A model generated the notes under the pieces. That model saw only the letters and a program-made list of their open reading frames with translations. It was not told where the DNA came from and searched no databases. From Lutraria lutraria (taxonomy: Eukaryota > Mollusca > Bivalvia > Venerida > Mactridae), in the NCBI GenBank assembly GCA_964023205.1, contig OZ026835.1, positions 14,404,414 through 14,468,413 on the forward strand: a stretch of DNA of 64,000 bases, given 5' to 3'. Positions 44,822-57,227 of the stretch are shown here, in pieces; the first letter of the stretch is position 1, and every line of letters starts with the position of its first letter. A program made the position numbers and the translations under genes.

Positions 44822-46054
44822 TCATGATAACAGTTGATGGTGATATGGCAACAGCAGCTTCAATGAAACAAAGATAGTCTGAGGGATAGCAATAATAGGC
44901 CAATTAACTTGTTGTCTTAGTTGATTTTGGAGACCTGCAAAAGTTTAATATGGTAATTGTTATCATACCAAATTACCTAAAACCCATTCATTGCTATAAG
45001 ATTCCTATATTAATTCATCATTCATGAATACAGGGTTCTAAATCGCAACCATCTCCAGGCTGATTTAGTCACTTAGAAACAAGTTTGGGGACGGTAAGAA
45101 ATCTGGAAGCCTTAAAAGTATTGCTGGAAAAATGTCTGGACCTCCCTAGCAGGCCTGTCATGGTTTTGGGCCTGTTGGCCCCGAACATATTGAAAACCCT
45201 GTGAATACCTAATTATTAATCAGCAAGTGCTTTCTTCATCTATTTATAACAATATCTATGTCAGCAAGTAAGGATTCTTCACTTGTGCATCAATGTATCA
45301 TTATTCCTTTTAATTCTGTTGATTTTCAATTTTTGAGTTATCTCCCTTTCACTGGTCAAAATCTAAAGACGTGCAACCAGAAATAATATATTAAATAGCA
45401 GGAATAACTGACACTAAAAGAGTAAGTCAAGATAACATGTCCAAGAAAATCAAACTCAGAAAGCAACATAAGCAGCACATTATCTTAGGGACATCAATTA
45501 TGGGAAATATGGTGAAACAAAACCTGTTGATCCTTTCCATTAATTCTCTTTCATTTTACCATGGCTGAATTAACAATGTAGTCCAGGAACTGAAAGAATA
45601 AAACAATTAATACTTAATTATAAAATATAAATGTTCAGGTTCTTAAAAATACATCAGTAGGTGTATCATTGAAAGACAAAAGTTCAGTAGATTTTCAAAT
45701 ACTAGTTCATTTCCAAAAGTATCATTAAATATGTAATTATACAAGCAAGTATTAATACATAAAAAATATTATAATGATATGAGGGGGAAAAGCTAGTAAC
45801 AACATCAAATCTAACCAGGTTCAACAGGCATTCAACAATAATTACTCCTATCATAAATAGCCCTCAGGATGCATACAAATTCGATGGTAAATGTTTAGTG
45901 ATTGCAAGCAAGTATGATTAAAGATATTCCCTGACTTTTCACTCACCAAATCAAGTATTTCACTCACCAAAACCAACATACATATCAGCTTCCTCCTCCC
46001 CTATAACACACTTGGAAAACATTGTAAGAGTTGTTGACCAAATAATATTGATAT
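44822..46054 (-). CDS. Two 3' exons of an unidentified minus-strand gene
   Basis: Exon 46054-45968 has acceptor GCTACAG and donor TTTG/GTGAGTG. It opens with two bases of a split codon, reads INIIWSTTLTMFSKCVIGEE then EADMYVGF, and leaves one base. Exon 44934-44822 has acceptor TTTTGCAG and takes up that base. It reads LQNQLRQQVNWPIIAIPQTI, then FVSLKLLLPYHHQLLS and TGA. Phase matches. The putative first exon at 57780-57660 leaves one base and would also join the 46-kb exon in phase. If so, the 7.8-kb nest of transposons lies in that intron. The stretch from PIIAIPQ is hydrophobic enough to be a buried or membrane segment. The family is not recognised. The TGA may be a true end or damage. Confidence 0.45.
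44935..45967. other. Intron sequence, no supported feature
   Basis: AT-rich. A 30-base open piece near 45592 with plausible splice sites (TTCAG/TTCCTGGAC and CCATG/GTAAAA) is out of phase with its neighbours and was not called. Confidence 0.4.
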
Positions 46055-46329
46055 CTGTAGCTGAAAGACAGGGATGATATAATCTGTGTGACCTTAAAAA
46101 AATATCCACAGCAAATTGAGGGAACTAACCTAATGAATGAGTACATGTACTTCTTATTTTTCAGAAATGTTATTGGCTTTAACTTGAAGATTTGAACTTC
46201 TGAGAGGCAGTATTAACTTGGTCTTACACATGACACAATGCCACATGTTGGTTAAATTTCTTCCAAGTATTTCTGAAATCCATCTGTATAAGACATTGTT
46301 ATTGAGTGGACACAAATAAAAACCTTACT

Positions 46330-47410
46330 AATTACCTTTGACCTTGGAGGCTTGGAAGTACAGACCTTAAATGCTTCATACCAAATATCGTAGCTCAAGG
46401 ACTCATGGTTTCTGACAAGAGATTTTTTTAAAAATCTCGTAAGAGACTATGTAAAGTTTACAAGTATCAAGTTACACCCAGGGTAGAGTCAACTTAGACC
46501 CCATCTTCATATGTTGAACAAACTTGGTAAAGTCCACAAGAAATTTGAAATATAATTCCACAATAGTTCCACATAACCTTTCTTTAATCTACATATCGAG
46601 GGCTCAGCGCAACACTGACGTAACTTGTTCTTATTTCAATATGAGTTACGACACTGTTGCGTTGAACCCTCGATATGTTACATTATCATAAAACTCCTGT
46701 GTGTTTTATTTGTAATTATACTCAGTTGAATTTTGTACCAATAATTTTCGTAAACAATTTCCACTTTATAAATTATATTCTGTAATTTACTGTCTTTATT
46801 TGATTATTGATAACATGGTTTTATGAATAAGTCTTCATTTGCTAGCATGATTATCTGTTCATTTACTTTGATTGGTTCACAAATTCGGAATTATCTTTCA
46901 GTCCTTACCAAATTTAACACTTACAAATAAAATTTGAGGTTAAACAGCATACTTTATTATTGTTTATATGCCAAGACCAGAACAGCTTCACAACAAATAT
47001 CTAAGCTCTAGGCAGTATAGTTTGTGACAGGATGGTGTTTTCAATTTTCCTATATATTAAATCATTGTAAAGTAAGTTACCCCTGAGGAGCGAATTTTAA
47101 CCCTAGGGCCATAATTTAGACAAACTTAAAAGAGGTTCACTAGACAATGCTACAAACCACACATCTAAGCTCTAGGCCCAGTGGTTTCGGCAAGAAGATT
47201 TTTTAACTTTTTTCCTTCTGGCCATGGCAACCAGTTTTTAATGAAATTTTATTTTTTGAACAACTTTAGATGAGCTTTATGCGGCTGTAAAGCTTGATAG
47301 AAATTGGCCAACTGCTTAAGAAGGAATTTTCATTTTAAAGCAATTGTTGACAGACGCACATGGACAGACAATGGAAGATGGACACAACACGACTTCATCC
47401 CCTCTTGACT
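46330..47410 (+). mobile_element. Type-B tandem-repeat element, old copy 3
   Basis: Recognisable but eroded units (AAATATCGTAGCTCAAGG, then TTCACTAGACAATGCTAC and CAACCAGTTTTTAATGAAAT). Split by about 400 bp of other sequence that includes a small hairpin at 46591-46679. The hairpin ends are lost. Confidence 0.65.
46591..46679. repeat. 89-bp near-perfect hairpin
   Basis: ACATATCGAGGGCTCAGCGC at the left is mirrored by GCGTTGAACCCTCGATATGT at the right, with a short AT-rich loop. It looks like a very small MITE inside the eroded type-B element. Confidence 0.75.
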
Positions 47411-50154
47411 ATAATGCTAGGTTCCCACTATCACAATTTGCATTACAATTGAAATTGTGGTCTTAATCGAGGTCCAATTGTGTTGGTCCTATCAGAGCTT
47501 ATTAGATCTTCAGGTCATTCATGATAATTGTCTTTATCGTAGATTTTTTAATGGTTCGCCATTCAAAAAATATCTACAATTAACAAGATTAATTATCAAT
47601 CGGGATTATCAATTTGTGTTAGACCATACTGGATTGTCACAAAATGTGACTGATCGTATTCCATCGAGTTGCCTAATTGTGGTGATCAGGACAGATCTTT
47701 ATCATCAACTGTCATTATTAACTGTTGTAGTGAACTTGTTGTAGAAACAGTGATGTCCATACTCAGACTGGGTCCAGTCGTAGCTTAAATCCTGATCATC
47801 AACAATTCTGATCCTGACAGAAAATCGTAACATATTGTTATGGAGTGCATCACTTTGTGATGAAGGTATTGAAGCGTATCTACAAGTACCAATTTGTGAA
47901 TTCCGATCATGATGATTGTGTCAGATCGAGACCAAATCATGGACATTGTCAAAACAGTCCTATGAAAATGTATGTGGCCGCATATGAATGGGTAACAGAT
48001 CATGACACATGAACAGTGCTCCAGATAAGATGTGTAATCCCGTAATCACGCATATTTTTTATCAGAAAACGCATTGCTAAAAATTCTCGGACGTAAAAGT
48101 ACGCATTTAACCATATGCTTATTACGCTGCGTTTTTCCCAGTCGTCGGGAATATGAATAGAGTAACAGTTATGTGTTGAAGTATTAGTCCAGTCAGCGAC
48201 TGATTCTATAAATAGTGTAGATTAATCATCATACCATGATTTTCGGAGCAGAAAAATGCATATTTTACATAGAACCTATCTTAATTTCGCCTTAAAACCT
48301 TTTGCACAAATAATAGTTACGCGGTCAATATATCATTGTATTGAATTTAAAGTTATGCACATTTTGTTTACAATGCTGAACATGTGAGAAAAATAGAAAT
48401 ACATTTCTTACAAATACATACGTGTATAACATACAAACATTTATTCCCCCAAGTTGATCACTGTGTTACACAGCCGGGTTATTCACTGAATTAAAAAGGC
48501 GAACATTATGAAATGAAAAACAAATTTGTCTCCTAAATTGGACCATAGAATGTCGGCGTCCTTTTGCTGAAGCCAAATTTTCTTTGATTTTGACTTCTAA
48601 AACAATTCCCTAGCCTTTGATTAGACCTATATGATCAAATACGAAGAAAAAACGGCAGTACGTAACCTGCGGAACAATGTTTGAAGTCCCTAATGTTTAT
48701 ATTGGTGTGTTTATGGGGGTATTGAAAATGGTGCAAACAGAGTGACATTTTACATGTACGTAGTGATTTGATCGATGTATGAAATTTATTGAACATTTAT
48801 GGACAGATTGGTTCGAGGCATCGAAATTCATGTGTAAATCAATCTAACACAACCATGACGTAAAAAAATAATGACGTCATTGTGCCACCTTGTTCTAATA
48901 GCAAGTTACTAAGGATATGTTTCAATATTTTTGAAACATATTGAAATGATTGCTCTGTAGTCTGTAATTTACTGATCAGTTCTTGTTTGCACAATTTCTT
49001 TTTCACACTTATGTGTTTTATGGACGAATGATTTCTTGTTTGTAAACAATGACATGAACCTGTTAAAATACAGGTAAGTAAAATCAAGTATCTTAAATGA
49101 TCGAGACCCAGTCAGCATGCTGACATTGGGCCAACGTTGGCTTATGGTTGTACCGTTGGGGCAATGTCACCGTCGTTTAAAACGTTTGTTAAACTGTACA
49201 CAAAGTTACAATGTGTTTTGAATATCGACACGAGACTGGTTCTATGGTGTCAAATGTTGCGTCTGCGTAGTCATTGAAGTTATCTGCACTACACAATGTA
49301 TTTGTCAAAGTTGAAATGCACAGTTTGGCATATGGACTGTGTTTATTTTAAACGTAGTTAATGGGTATTATGTCCGTAGCGCGTGTATGTGCTGTGTTCA
49401 TATTTACGAATACGTAACAGTGACACCATTCCTTACCGATTTCCATTGTTTTGTTTGGAGTCCCAGGCCAGTTACTTGATTTTAAATCTTTCATTAATTT
49501 CATTCATTTTTTACAAAGTTTGTGGCAAAATTACCAAATAAAAATGTGTGCTGCTGAAAGATCAACAAAAGTGGTAGAAATGCAGCCTGTCTTCATTTTA
49601 GACAACATTATGTAACTGGACGTCAAAATTCAGAGTCAATGTTACAATACACACAGTTTGTTTCTGTCAATGTTGCATCTCAATTATGTAAATTAATGAA
49701 GCTGGTGCATTCATTTTTAACAAAGTTGTTGGTTCTAATTTCATCTGCATCTTGATGTTTGTTTTGAATATTTATTATTATTTTTTTGATTTTCAGTCAT
49801 AGGTTGCTCTCTTATCATGCAAACTTGGTTACCTTTAAATTTTAAAGAGTAGATCATTCAAAGATCTGCGAAATTGAAAAAAATGTTTAGCTTTGTTGAC
49901 ACTGACCATTGGCATTGAATTTCTATATTTTCTGTAGTATTCAGATTACGGAAGTTGTATTGGAATTGTTGGTCAATGCATATTGTATCTTTAGACCTAA
50001 TTAAATGAATGAATGTTACCATATACATGTAATACTGTCAGTATATAATGTGAAGAACTTTATCAGTTTAAGAGAATCACATGACAATGTCAACAAATAT
50101 TCAAAACTTTTTAAATCATATTTGTTTGAAAAATGAGTACAAAACATTTAGAAA

Positions 50155-51320
50155 CAAGAGGGCCAAGATGGCCCTATATCGCTCACATGACAATCACTGT
50201 TCACTCATTGAAACATTGTTTTGAACCGGTGACCTAGTTTTTGACCCAAGACGACCTATGTTCGAATTTGTCTTACATATCATTAAGACAAACAGTCTGA
50301 CTAGGTTTGGTGAAGATACGATCAAAATTTGACATCTACAGTGTTAATAACGTTTTCCTAAGATTTGACCTTGTGACCTGGTTTTTGACCCTAGGTGACC
50401 CATATATGAACTTGTCCTTAATATCATTAAGACAAACAATCTGAGAAGGTTTGGCCAAGATCCAATCAAAACCATGACATTTAGAGCTTTTACAAGATTT
50501 TTACCTAAGATTTGACCTTGTGACCCAGTCTTTGAACCCAGCTGACCCATGTTCATCCTTGACCCACATATCATTGAGGCAAACATTTTGACAAGATTTG
50601 GTGAAGATCCAATTAAAACTGTGACATCTACAGTGTTAACAAAAGTTTTCCTAAGATTTGACCTGGTGACCTAGTATTTGACCCCAGATGACCCATATTT
50701 ATACTTGACCGTTATATCATTAAAACAAACGATTTGACAAAGTTTGGTGAAGATCCAATAATAACTGTGAAATCTACAGTGTTAACATGGTTTTTCATAA
50801 GATTTGACCTAGCGACCTAGTTTTTGACCCAAGATGACCCATGTTCGAACTCGTCCAAGATATTATGAAGACAAACATTCTGACAAGGTTTCATGATCAT
50901 CCAATCAAAACAGTGACTTCTAGAGTGTTCACAAGTTTTCCAGCAATTTGCCCTAGTGACCTAATTTTACTACAGAAATTACCCATTTTCAAACTTGACC
51001 TATATATTATTAAAATAAACATTCTGTCAAAGTTTCATGAAGATACAGTCAAAACAGTGATTTCTAAAGTGTTCACAAGGTTTTCCCTTATTTGGCCCTG
51101 GTGACCTAGTTTTGACCCCAAATGGCCCAATATCGAACTCGTCCGAGATTTTGTTGATATTAACGTTCTGACCAAGTTTTGCTAAAATTGAGCCAAAAAT
51201 GTGGCCCCTAGTGTGGTCACAACATAAAGTTTGACGACGCACGACGCACAACGCACGACGCCGGACGCCGGACGGAGAGTGATCCTAATAGCTCACTTTG
51301 TCACTTTGTGACATGTGAGC
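50155..51320 (+). mobile_element. Type-A tandem-repeat element, copy 5
   Basis: Complete, with seven units at about 146-bp spacing (cores near 50230, 50375, 50521, 50668, 50812, 50957 and 51102). The start is CAAGAGGGCCAAGATGGCCC and the end hairpin is GCTCACTTTGTCACTTTGTG, then ACATGTGAGC. A small ACGACGCACGACGC expansion precedes the hairpin. It ends 46 bp before the first exon of the DUF4806 gene. Confidence 0.92.
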
Positions 51321-51365
51321 TAAAAATATTAAATTTTGACAAACAATTTGTACAATTCTGTTCAG

Positions 51366-54089
51366 GTCAGTAAACAAGTTTGCAGTGGTGGAATGAGGTG
51401 GAGATAGTTCCTGTTAACTGGTTGAACAAAACAAAGACCAAATGCTTTTGGCCGTCGTGGAAAGGGGGCAAAAAAATCCAAATGGCTGTTAGAGTCCCTG
51501 TAACGGAAGACTTCACATCTTATGCTATGAGAGTTATGTGTGAAACAGGTATTGATGACACAATTTTATGATAGTTGTTGTAGTTAATTAATCTAATTAA
51601 ATAATTTGAGTTATAATTTGTGTAAGTAGTTTTCTAAAGTTAATGGTACATGTATTAAGTTTAGGTTGAAAAAAATCAGCAATGGCATGCAAAGAAACAT
51701 TAGTTAATTTAACTTTATTATGTGTTTGTTGAAATGAAGAAGAGCCACTGAATTTTGTTTATTTTCATTCTAGCTGACTATGAGAGGGCCCGTCAGAAAC
51801 TGTCTCAGGCCCAAGTCACCTCAGATCTGAATACAGATGCTGAAGACACTGAATTGACAAAGAGAAAGAAAATGTAAGTGTTGGAACAATGAAATGTTTG
51901 CAGAGGTGTACACGATTGAACGAGATTAAACACATTTAACACGCCAATCAATACTGAATAAATACACATGTACTTGCATGCTTCAAATGATCATTAAAAT
52001 GTGCCAGTCAATTAGATACTAAAACATAATGTTGCTACATTAGAGTTATCTGTTTCATTATTCACAGTATTCAAATTAGTTTTGCCCTTTGTATGTTGTT
52101 CATGCAGATCTTAGAATTTATGAAATTAAAAGAACCGATACACTGAAATCAGTAAGCATATTCAGTTCTCCTCATATGAATGTATTTGGGTAACCTTAGA
52201 TGACTACATTCATGTGGTGTAAACTAACATTCTTACTTAACCTCTCAAATGTTTCAATACTACTGTTGAAGTATTACCAGAGTCAAAGACAGCATATGCA
52301 GGCAAGATCAACTTATTAAATTGCCAATTAAAAATCTGTGCAATGTACTATTCATCATACATGTATAGCTGTTTTTACTTTTTCATTGCAGACCAAACAG
52401 AAAGTATGAAATGGAGTTGTCTGATTCCGAATCAGATGATCAGATGATTCCACCAAGTCCTAGTCGTAGAGTTTCACCACGCAAGAAGTTGAAGACATCT
52501 TCCCAACATGCCACCTTTACCTCGTCCACCAATATTTAATGTTGAAGAAACTTCCATCTCCTTTGAAAAACCACGGTCACTTTTTGGTTCGCCATCATCA
52601 AGGTCAACTGGTACACCATTATCAAGGTCAACTGGGACACCAACGTCAAAGTCAACTGTTTCAGGTACATGCATGTGACAGGCAGTAACATTTCCAAATT
52701 AGTTGATAGTAGCTCTATATCTTCACAGAAAAGAATTACTTACAAACATTTCATACATTTTTGTTATATACATGAACAGTAACAATGTTCTTTGTCTAGA
52801 ATAAGTTTTATCTGTAAAGCATACACTTAATTCCTGCAATTTCAGTTGAGAAGAAAACCATCGAACTGTTGGTGGACACCAAGGAGGGAGTGAAGCAGAA
52901 CACCAGGCACATCAAAATCCTGGAGGAAAGAATGCAGACCCCAGCAGCCACTCCAGATGCATTTGATGGCCAGATCCAGCAGTCCCTGTCCGTTACCTCT
53001 GTGATAAAGCTTCTAGAACTGGAACAGGACATCAAAGACCAGGATACCATGAAAGCATTGGTATGCAAATCCGAATGAGAAACATAGCTTTAAAATCAGT
53101 AGTAGATATACTCATGACTTGATAATTATCAGTAATTATATGCACATTTTAAAATACTTAACGAAACTTATCAATTTAATTTTTTAATAAAAAGAAATCA
53201 GACTCTAAACAGATACCTTGGTTAAAGTATATTAATATTAACATCATGTTAATTTTATGCTTGACTCTTTTGGAAACTGCTAGATAGTGATAAAGTAATT
53301 GTTTGAAATTTGTATCTTCAGTTGGGAAGACTTAGCAGTATCGGAGGTAGTAATGTTGAGGCAACAACACGACGGGTAATGGCAGCTCTGATGACAGATG
53401 CTGTAGCGTCTAACTACAACTGGATTGGAAAAGGTGACAAGCGTCCATTCCAAAGTCTTCAGCTCAGAAGTGTGGTTACAAGTATGTCATTTCTACTTTA
53501 AAAATATAATTTAGTTTATAAATCTGACTATAGCAGTATGAAGTCTGATGCTTTTAAAGATATAATAAGTAGCAGTAATTTACATCATTGCAATCTGTAA
53601 TAATTCAAGTGTTCTCTCTGCATGGATGTTGCAATCTTTAAACGTTCTTGAACAGAATTAAAGGTTAACATATGATACAGGGTAGGAAACAATAACATTT
53701 TATGTTTAGAGGATATTTATGCATTTTGGTGGAGTATAAAAGACTTCACTATTGATTGCCCAACAGAATATTTCACAAATGCCATAAGCTTACTTAATAC
53801 TGTCAGTTGATCGTGTGTGAAATATATTTGATATTCCACCTAAAAGCACTAATTATATGCTTTTAACATGCTTGAAGCTGTATGACAGAGTTGAAGTTAT
53901 TGTATAAAAAAAATAAATGTGATATACATTGAATTTTCAGAAGCTGTACAAAGCTGCCACAGATGTACAGAAAATGAACCTGAAAAGGTGATAAAGGAAT
54001 GGTTAACATATGCCAAGGACAGAAGTGGGGGGAGGAAGAGGCGCGAAGAGGAAAAAAGGGCCAGGGAGGCTCAAGTAAGAGAGTCATAG
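51366..54089 (+). CDS. DUF4806-domain protein gene, six exons, two frame breaks
   Basis: Exons are 51366-51548, 51774-51873, 52392-52664, 52846-53060, 53322-53481 and 53941-54089 (TAG), all with GT/AG borders and matching phase. Exon 1 reads NEVEIVPVNWLNKTKTKCFW and VRVPVTEDFTSYAMRVMCET. Exon 3 is Ser/Pro-rich and acidic, then basic (VSPRKKLKTSS). Exon 4 is helical. Exon 5 is the DUF4806 core: LGRLSSIGGSNVEATTRRVM then YNWIGKGDKRPFQSLQL. The tail is Lys/Arg/Glu-rich. DUF4806 has no known function; the family is common in invertebrates, often in many copies. There are two problems: a frame change near 51385-51395 (FAVVE in another frame precedes NEVE), and one in exon 3 near 52500, where frame 1 meets TAA at 52537. 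It is a recent pseudogene, or the breaks are sequence errors. It lies inside a TIR element. Confidence 0.8.
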
Positions 54090-54239
54090 TCAAGGGAGGA
54101 TGTGGACCCAGCTAGTTCAGACTGAATCTTATAAACACTTGATCATTAATGCTACACTTCAAAAACTTAATGATAATTCCAGATCAAATTTATAAATAAT
54201 TCAAAAATTAAGAATGACTCTTGAAGAAAGTGTTCCTAA

Positions 54240-54245
54240 AATAAA
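54240..54245 (+). terminator. Poly-A signal AATAAA
   Basis: AATAAA 151 bp after the DUF4806 stop codon, a normal 3' UTR length. Supports the plus-strand gene model; the cleavage site itself is not visible. Confidence 0.5.
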
Positions 54246-54532
54246 ATGTTTACTCATGAATGTCATTTGTTTATATTCTCTGATTATGTTTCATGTAAAC
54301 CAGAAGAAATTTGCAGAAGAAAATAATTAATTACTTATTTGAGCATGAAGTGCTTTTGTGGTCCTTGAATTTATGTCACTGACATACATCTTCAACAGCA
54401 TTGTGCCGATGTTGAGTTTCAGATAGGTTGTTTATAAAAATTTATTTTAGGTCAATTGCAACAGAAGCTGCTAGCTTAAATTATAGAATCACACTTGAGT
54501 CAACTTCTTAGGTAACCACCAGTACTGAATGT

Positions 54533-54592
54533 CGTTCTTTGACCGAGGATCGTACCCGGGACCTTTTCGATGAACGGGGGAAACTCTACCAG
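54533..54592 (-). repeat. tRNA-like SINE fragment (B box)
   Basis: On the minus strand GGTAGAGTTTCCCCCGTTC is followed by GGTCCCGGGTACGATCC, a good pol III B box. The acceptor stem is absent. It sits between the DUF4806 gene and the right-end motif array of the 5.8-kb element. Confidence 0.55.
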
Positions 54593-54874
54593 ATGATCCA
54601 ACGATGAATACAATTTTCCATCATTGGGCCAATGGTGCGCTAACACAGGGCCGTTGTTGGGTTTTAGTAGGGGAGTGGTTGGCACAAAATTGGTCCAACG
54701 ATGACCCAACGATACAGGAAATTTCCAGGTGTTGGGCCAACGGTGCGTCAACGGTTTGGCCAACGGTGCAGCAACGAGCAAAACGACATTGGGCCAATGT
54801 CATATTCCAGCGTTGGGCCAACGGAACGAACTTGGTTGGGCCAACGTTGGGCCAACATAAGCTTGCTGACTGGG
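54593..54874. repeat. TTGGGCCAACG motif cluster at element end
   Basis: At least ten copies of the partly palindromic motif TTGGGCCAACG or variants (ATTGGGCCAATG, GTTTGGCCAACGG, TTGGTCCAACG) lie at irregular spacing in 280 bp, on both strands by symmetry. The other end of the element (49120-49170) has one or two. Such sub-terminal clusters are usual binding sites for transposases. Confidence 0.8.
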
Positions 54875-56774
54875 GAAGTAGGTGTGAAAAACAGCGTTTA
54901 GTTGCCATTAGTGCACGTTACTGAAATTTTCAGCATTGACAACTGACTTTACGCATTGAAAAGTAAAACTTACGAGTACATAGTATTACATGTTGCATAC
55001 AAAAATTATCTGCAGCACTGCATGAAGTTGTCAAATTGTTAACGGTGTCACATCGTAGCGCAACAAATCATGTCTAAATGTATCAACTCACTTTACTTCA
55101 TATCCAAACTTGTAATTTCAAAAACATTCCAGAATCAAATACAAAAGACCAATTGTGGCAATTGTAGCAGATTGCACGACAGTGGGAACCTAGCATACTA
55201 ATGCTCAACACAGGTTAGTTGTGCATGAGGGCATAATACAGATATTTAATCCCTTGTACACTTAAAACCACGATATACACTGTACCGTGAATGTCCGGAT
55301 AATAACAATAACTGTCACATGGGCGTCGCCTCCATTTTCGTTTCCGTCTGGCATTTGTTGGCAGGGAACCAGACTATTGTTTAAATTACATGCCGCAACT
55401 TTAAAACATTTTTCATCGATGATTTATGTAATTTCTACAGTCAAGTCAATATATCGTTCACACAGTCATTTGAATTCAATTCAAAATAATACTGCTATAA
55501 AATTCTATCGCATTTTCATGCATTTTATCTCTTAAGGACGTATATAACAATAAACTGTAACGGACAGATTTTTCTTAAACTTCGCATATATGAAGATTAA
55601 TCCTTTCCTACCACAAAAACAAAAAGAAAAATATAGGTCTCCATGCTCGTTTGTGAGATATGCCCGATTGTATGACCCCCTATAAGACCATTTTGAACGG
55701 ATTATCAAAAAAAAACATGTGTTTTTGAAAAAGGGCTTGTACAACTGTATTTCTTCATCAACAACCAATTTATATATACCGTTTTGATTGGAATATAGTG
55801 CAAATATTGATTAAAGGACAAAATCTGTCTAATTTTAACCAAATTTGGAAAAAAATGTATTTATTTCTCAATATCCCTCTAAAAAGGAAGACGATTTAAC
55901 ATTTGATTGAAGAAAAAAACATTCATATTTTCTTTTCAATGGACAGATTTTTATAAAACTTCACAGTGTAACACAATACATAATACTAAACAACATAAAA
56001 AGGAATAAAAGAGGGGTATCCATGCTACTTTTTCTAATACACATGATTAAAGTTAATCGCATGAGTAAAAAGTACTCACATAAAATCAGGCATTTCAACA
56101 AACAACCCTTATAAAATATAAATCAAACACAGTTTCTTGAATATTCCACTGTTACTTCACATCATACTATCTGATAGATAGTTAAAAGATGTGAATAAAT
56201 ACATAACAGGCATATTTTTCATAAATTTATTTAAACTAGCACCGAGTACAAAGTTGCTTATTCTAGGGCTGTCGAATACACATTCTTCATGAGATTAACT
56301 AATCGATATAGTGTACACCTGCGCAGTAGCGATGTGTACTAACAATTGTGATATATGTCTTTAAAACACTTTTTTTTATATTTCTCATATGATGTATGGT
56401 CCGCACATTGGTTTGAGTTTAGTACTTTTGCAGGAATTTCCCGCGTGATTTTGTATCTTGCATTTGATTGGCTGAATCGTGTTTTTTTGTATACATGGTA
56501 AAAACAATATGGTCGTCAGTGTGACAAAGAATGCAAGCAGATGACGTATGATTTTACTGTTATTGAGTATTTTTATGTTTTTTGACATGAAGAAGGATTG
56601 TTTATATGAAATAAATGGTTTAATGATTGCATACTAGCACTATCTTGAGTTTTAAGCGAAGTAAAGAGTTAGACTCGCGGTATTTCGTATGACCAGTATA
56701 TTTTATTTACACAGGTAAACAGGTAAATGACTATACCTAGGATATCTCCTGAAGAATCTAGACCAGAAATGTAC
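54875..56774. other. No supported feature beyond the outer TIR end
   Basis: Up to 55196 this is the right end of the outer TIR element. Beyond it the sequence is AT-rich with chance frames only. Confidence 0.4.
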
Positions 56775-57227
56775 CAGGGCAAGAAAAATCCACTCGTCCG
56801 CTCGTATTGACGAGTGAATTCATGGTGTCATCTGTTTCAATTGCATATTCAGCTTAGCTGTCTTGAACTCCATTCTCACCTAATACAATTATTGTGACAG
56901 CTTACAAGCTTTAAGTATGCATTACTATGGCACTGTTACTGTCAATAATAAAGTTGTTCATTGACAATTTTGAAGAGTTTTAAAATGGTGTAATGTCATG
57001 AAGGCACCCAATGCTTCAGAAATGAACATTAGGTTGTATCTTTGGCTGTTTAAATTATCAAAAAGGCTCAGTAAGTGTTTGTATATCTACTATATACATT
57101 TAGTGTTTCTACTGTGCTTTTTCTAGCAAGTAGTGGTAGGACGAGTGACATCAAGGGCAGGCAAGTGGATTTTATATGTCACTCGTCCTACAGGACGAGT
57201 GCCCCTCAAAATATTTTTCATGCCCTG
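56775..57227. mobile_element. MITE with CAGGGCATGAAAAAT ends
   Basis: CAGGGCAAGAAAAATCC then ACTCGTCC at the left, mirrored by GGACGAGTG and the complement of CAGGGCATGAAAAAT at the right; 453 bp. A second ACTCGTCC/GGACGAGT pair lies near the right end. The CAGGG start recalls hAT ends, but no 8-bp duplication was seen. Confidence 0.72.

Larger units (their letters stand above)
49107..54874. mobile_element. 5.8-kb TIR element carrying a DUF4806 gene
   Basis: Starts CCCAGTCAGCATGCTGACAT and ends with the complement of CCCAGTCAGCAAGCTTATG. Both ends continue into TTGGGCCAACGTTGG-type motifs, once or twice on the left and at least ten times on the right. Inside are a type-A element (50155-51320) and a spliced plus-strand gene with a C-terminal DUF4806 domain. 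No recognised transposase is present, so either the DUF4806 protein is cargo or the element depends on others. Confidence 0.75.
47414..55196. mobile_element. 7.8-kb outer TIR element
   Basis: The left end ATGCTAGGTTCCCACTATC is mirrored at the right by the complement of ATGCTAGGTTCCCACTGTC. Similarity continues as a GCAAT/CAATT-rich sub-terminal block for about 50 bp. A complete second TIR element (49107-54874) lies inside. Between the two sets of ends I see no transposase: 47460-49100 has short frames only, including an uncertain 82-codon minus frame at 48839-49087. Superfamily unknown; no clear target duplication. Confidence 0.7.

Noticed and set aside
48839..49087. 82-codon minus frame with a coiled-coil-like stretch next to the 5.8-kb element
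   Set aside because: No splice partner or recognised motif. Kept only as a note in the outer element.
54500..54924. Several overlapping frames on both strands between the DUF4806 gene and the element end
   Set aside because: They are generated by the GC-richer TTGGGCCAACG motif cluster, where stop codons are rare.
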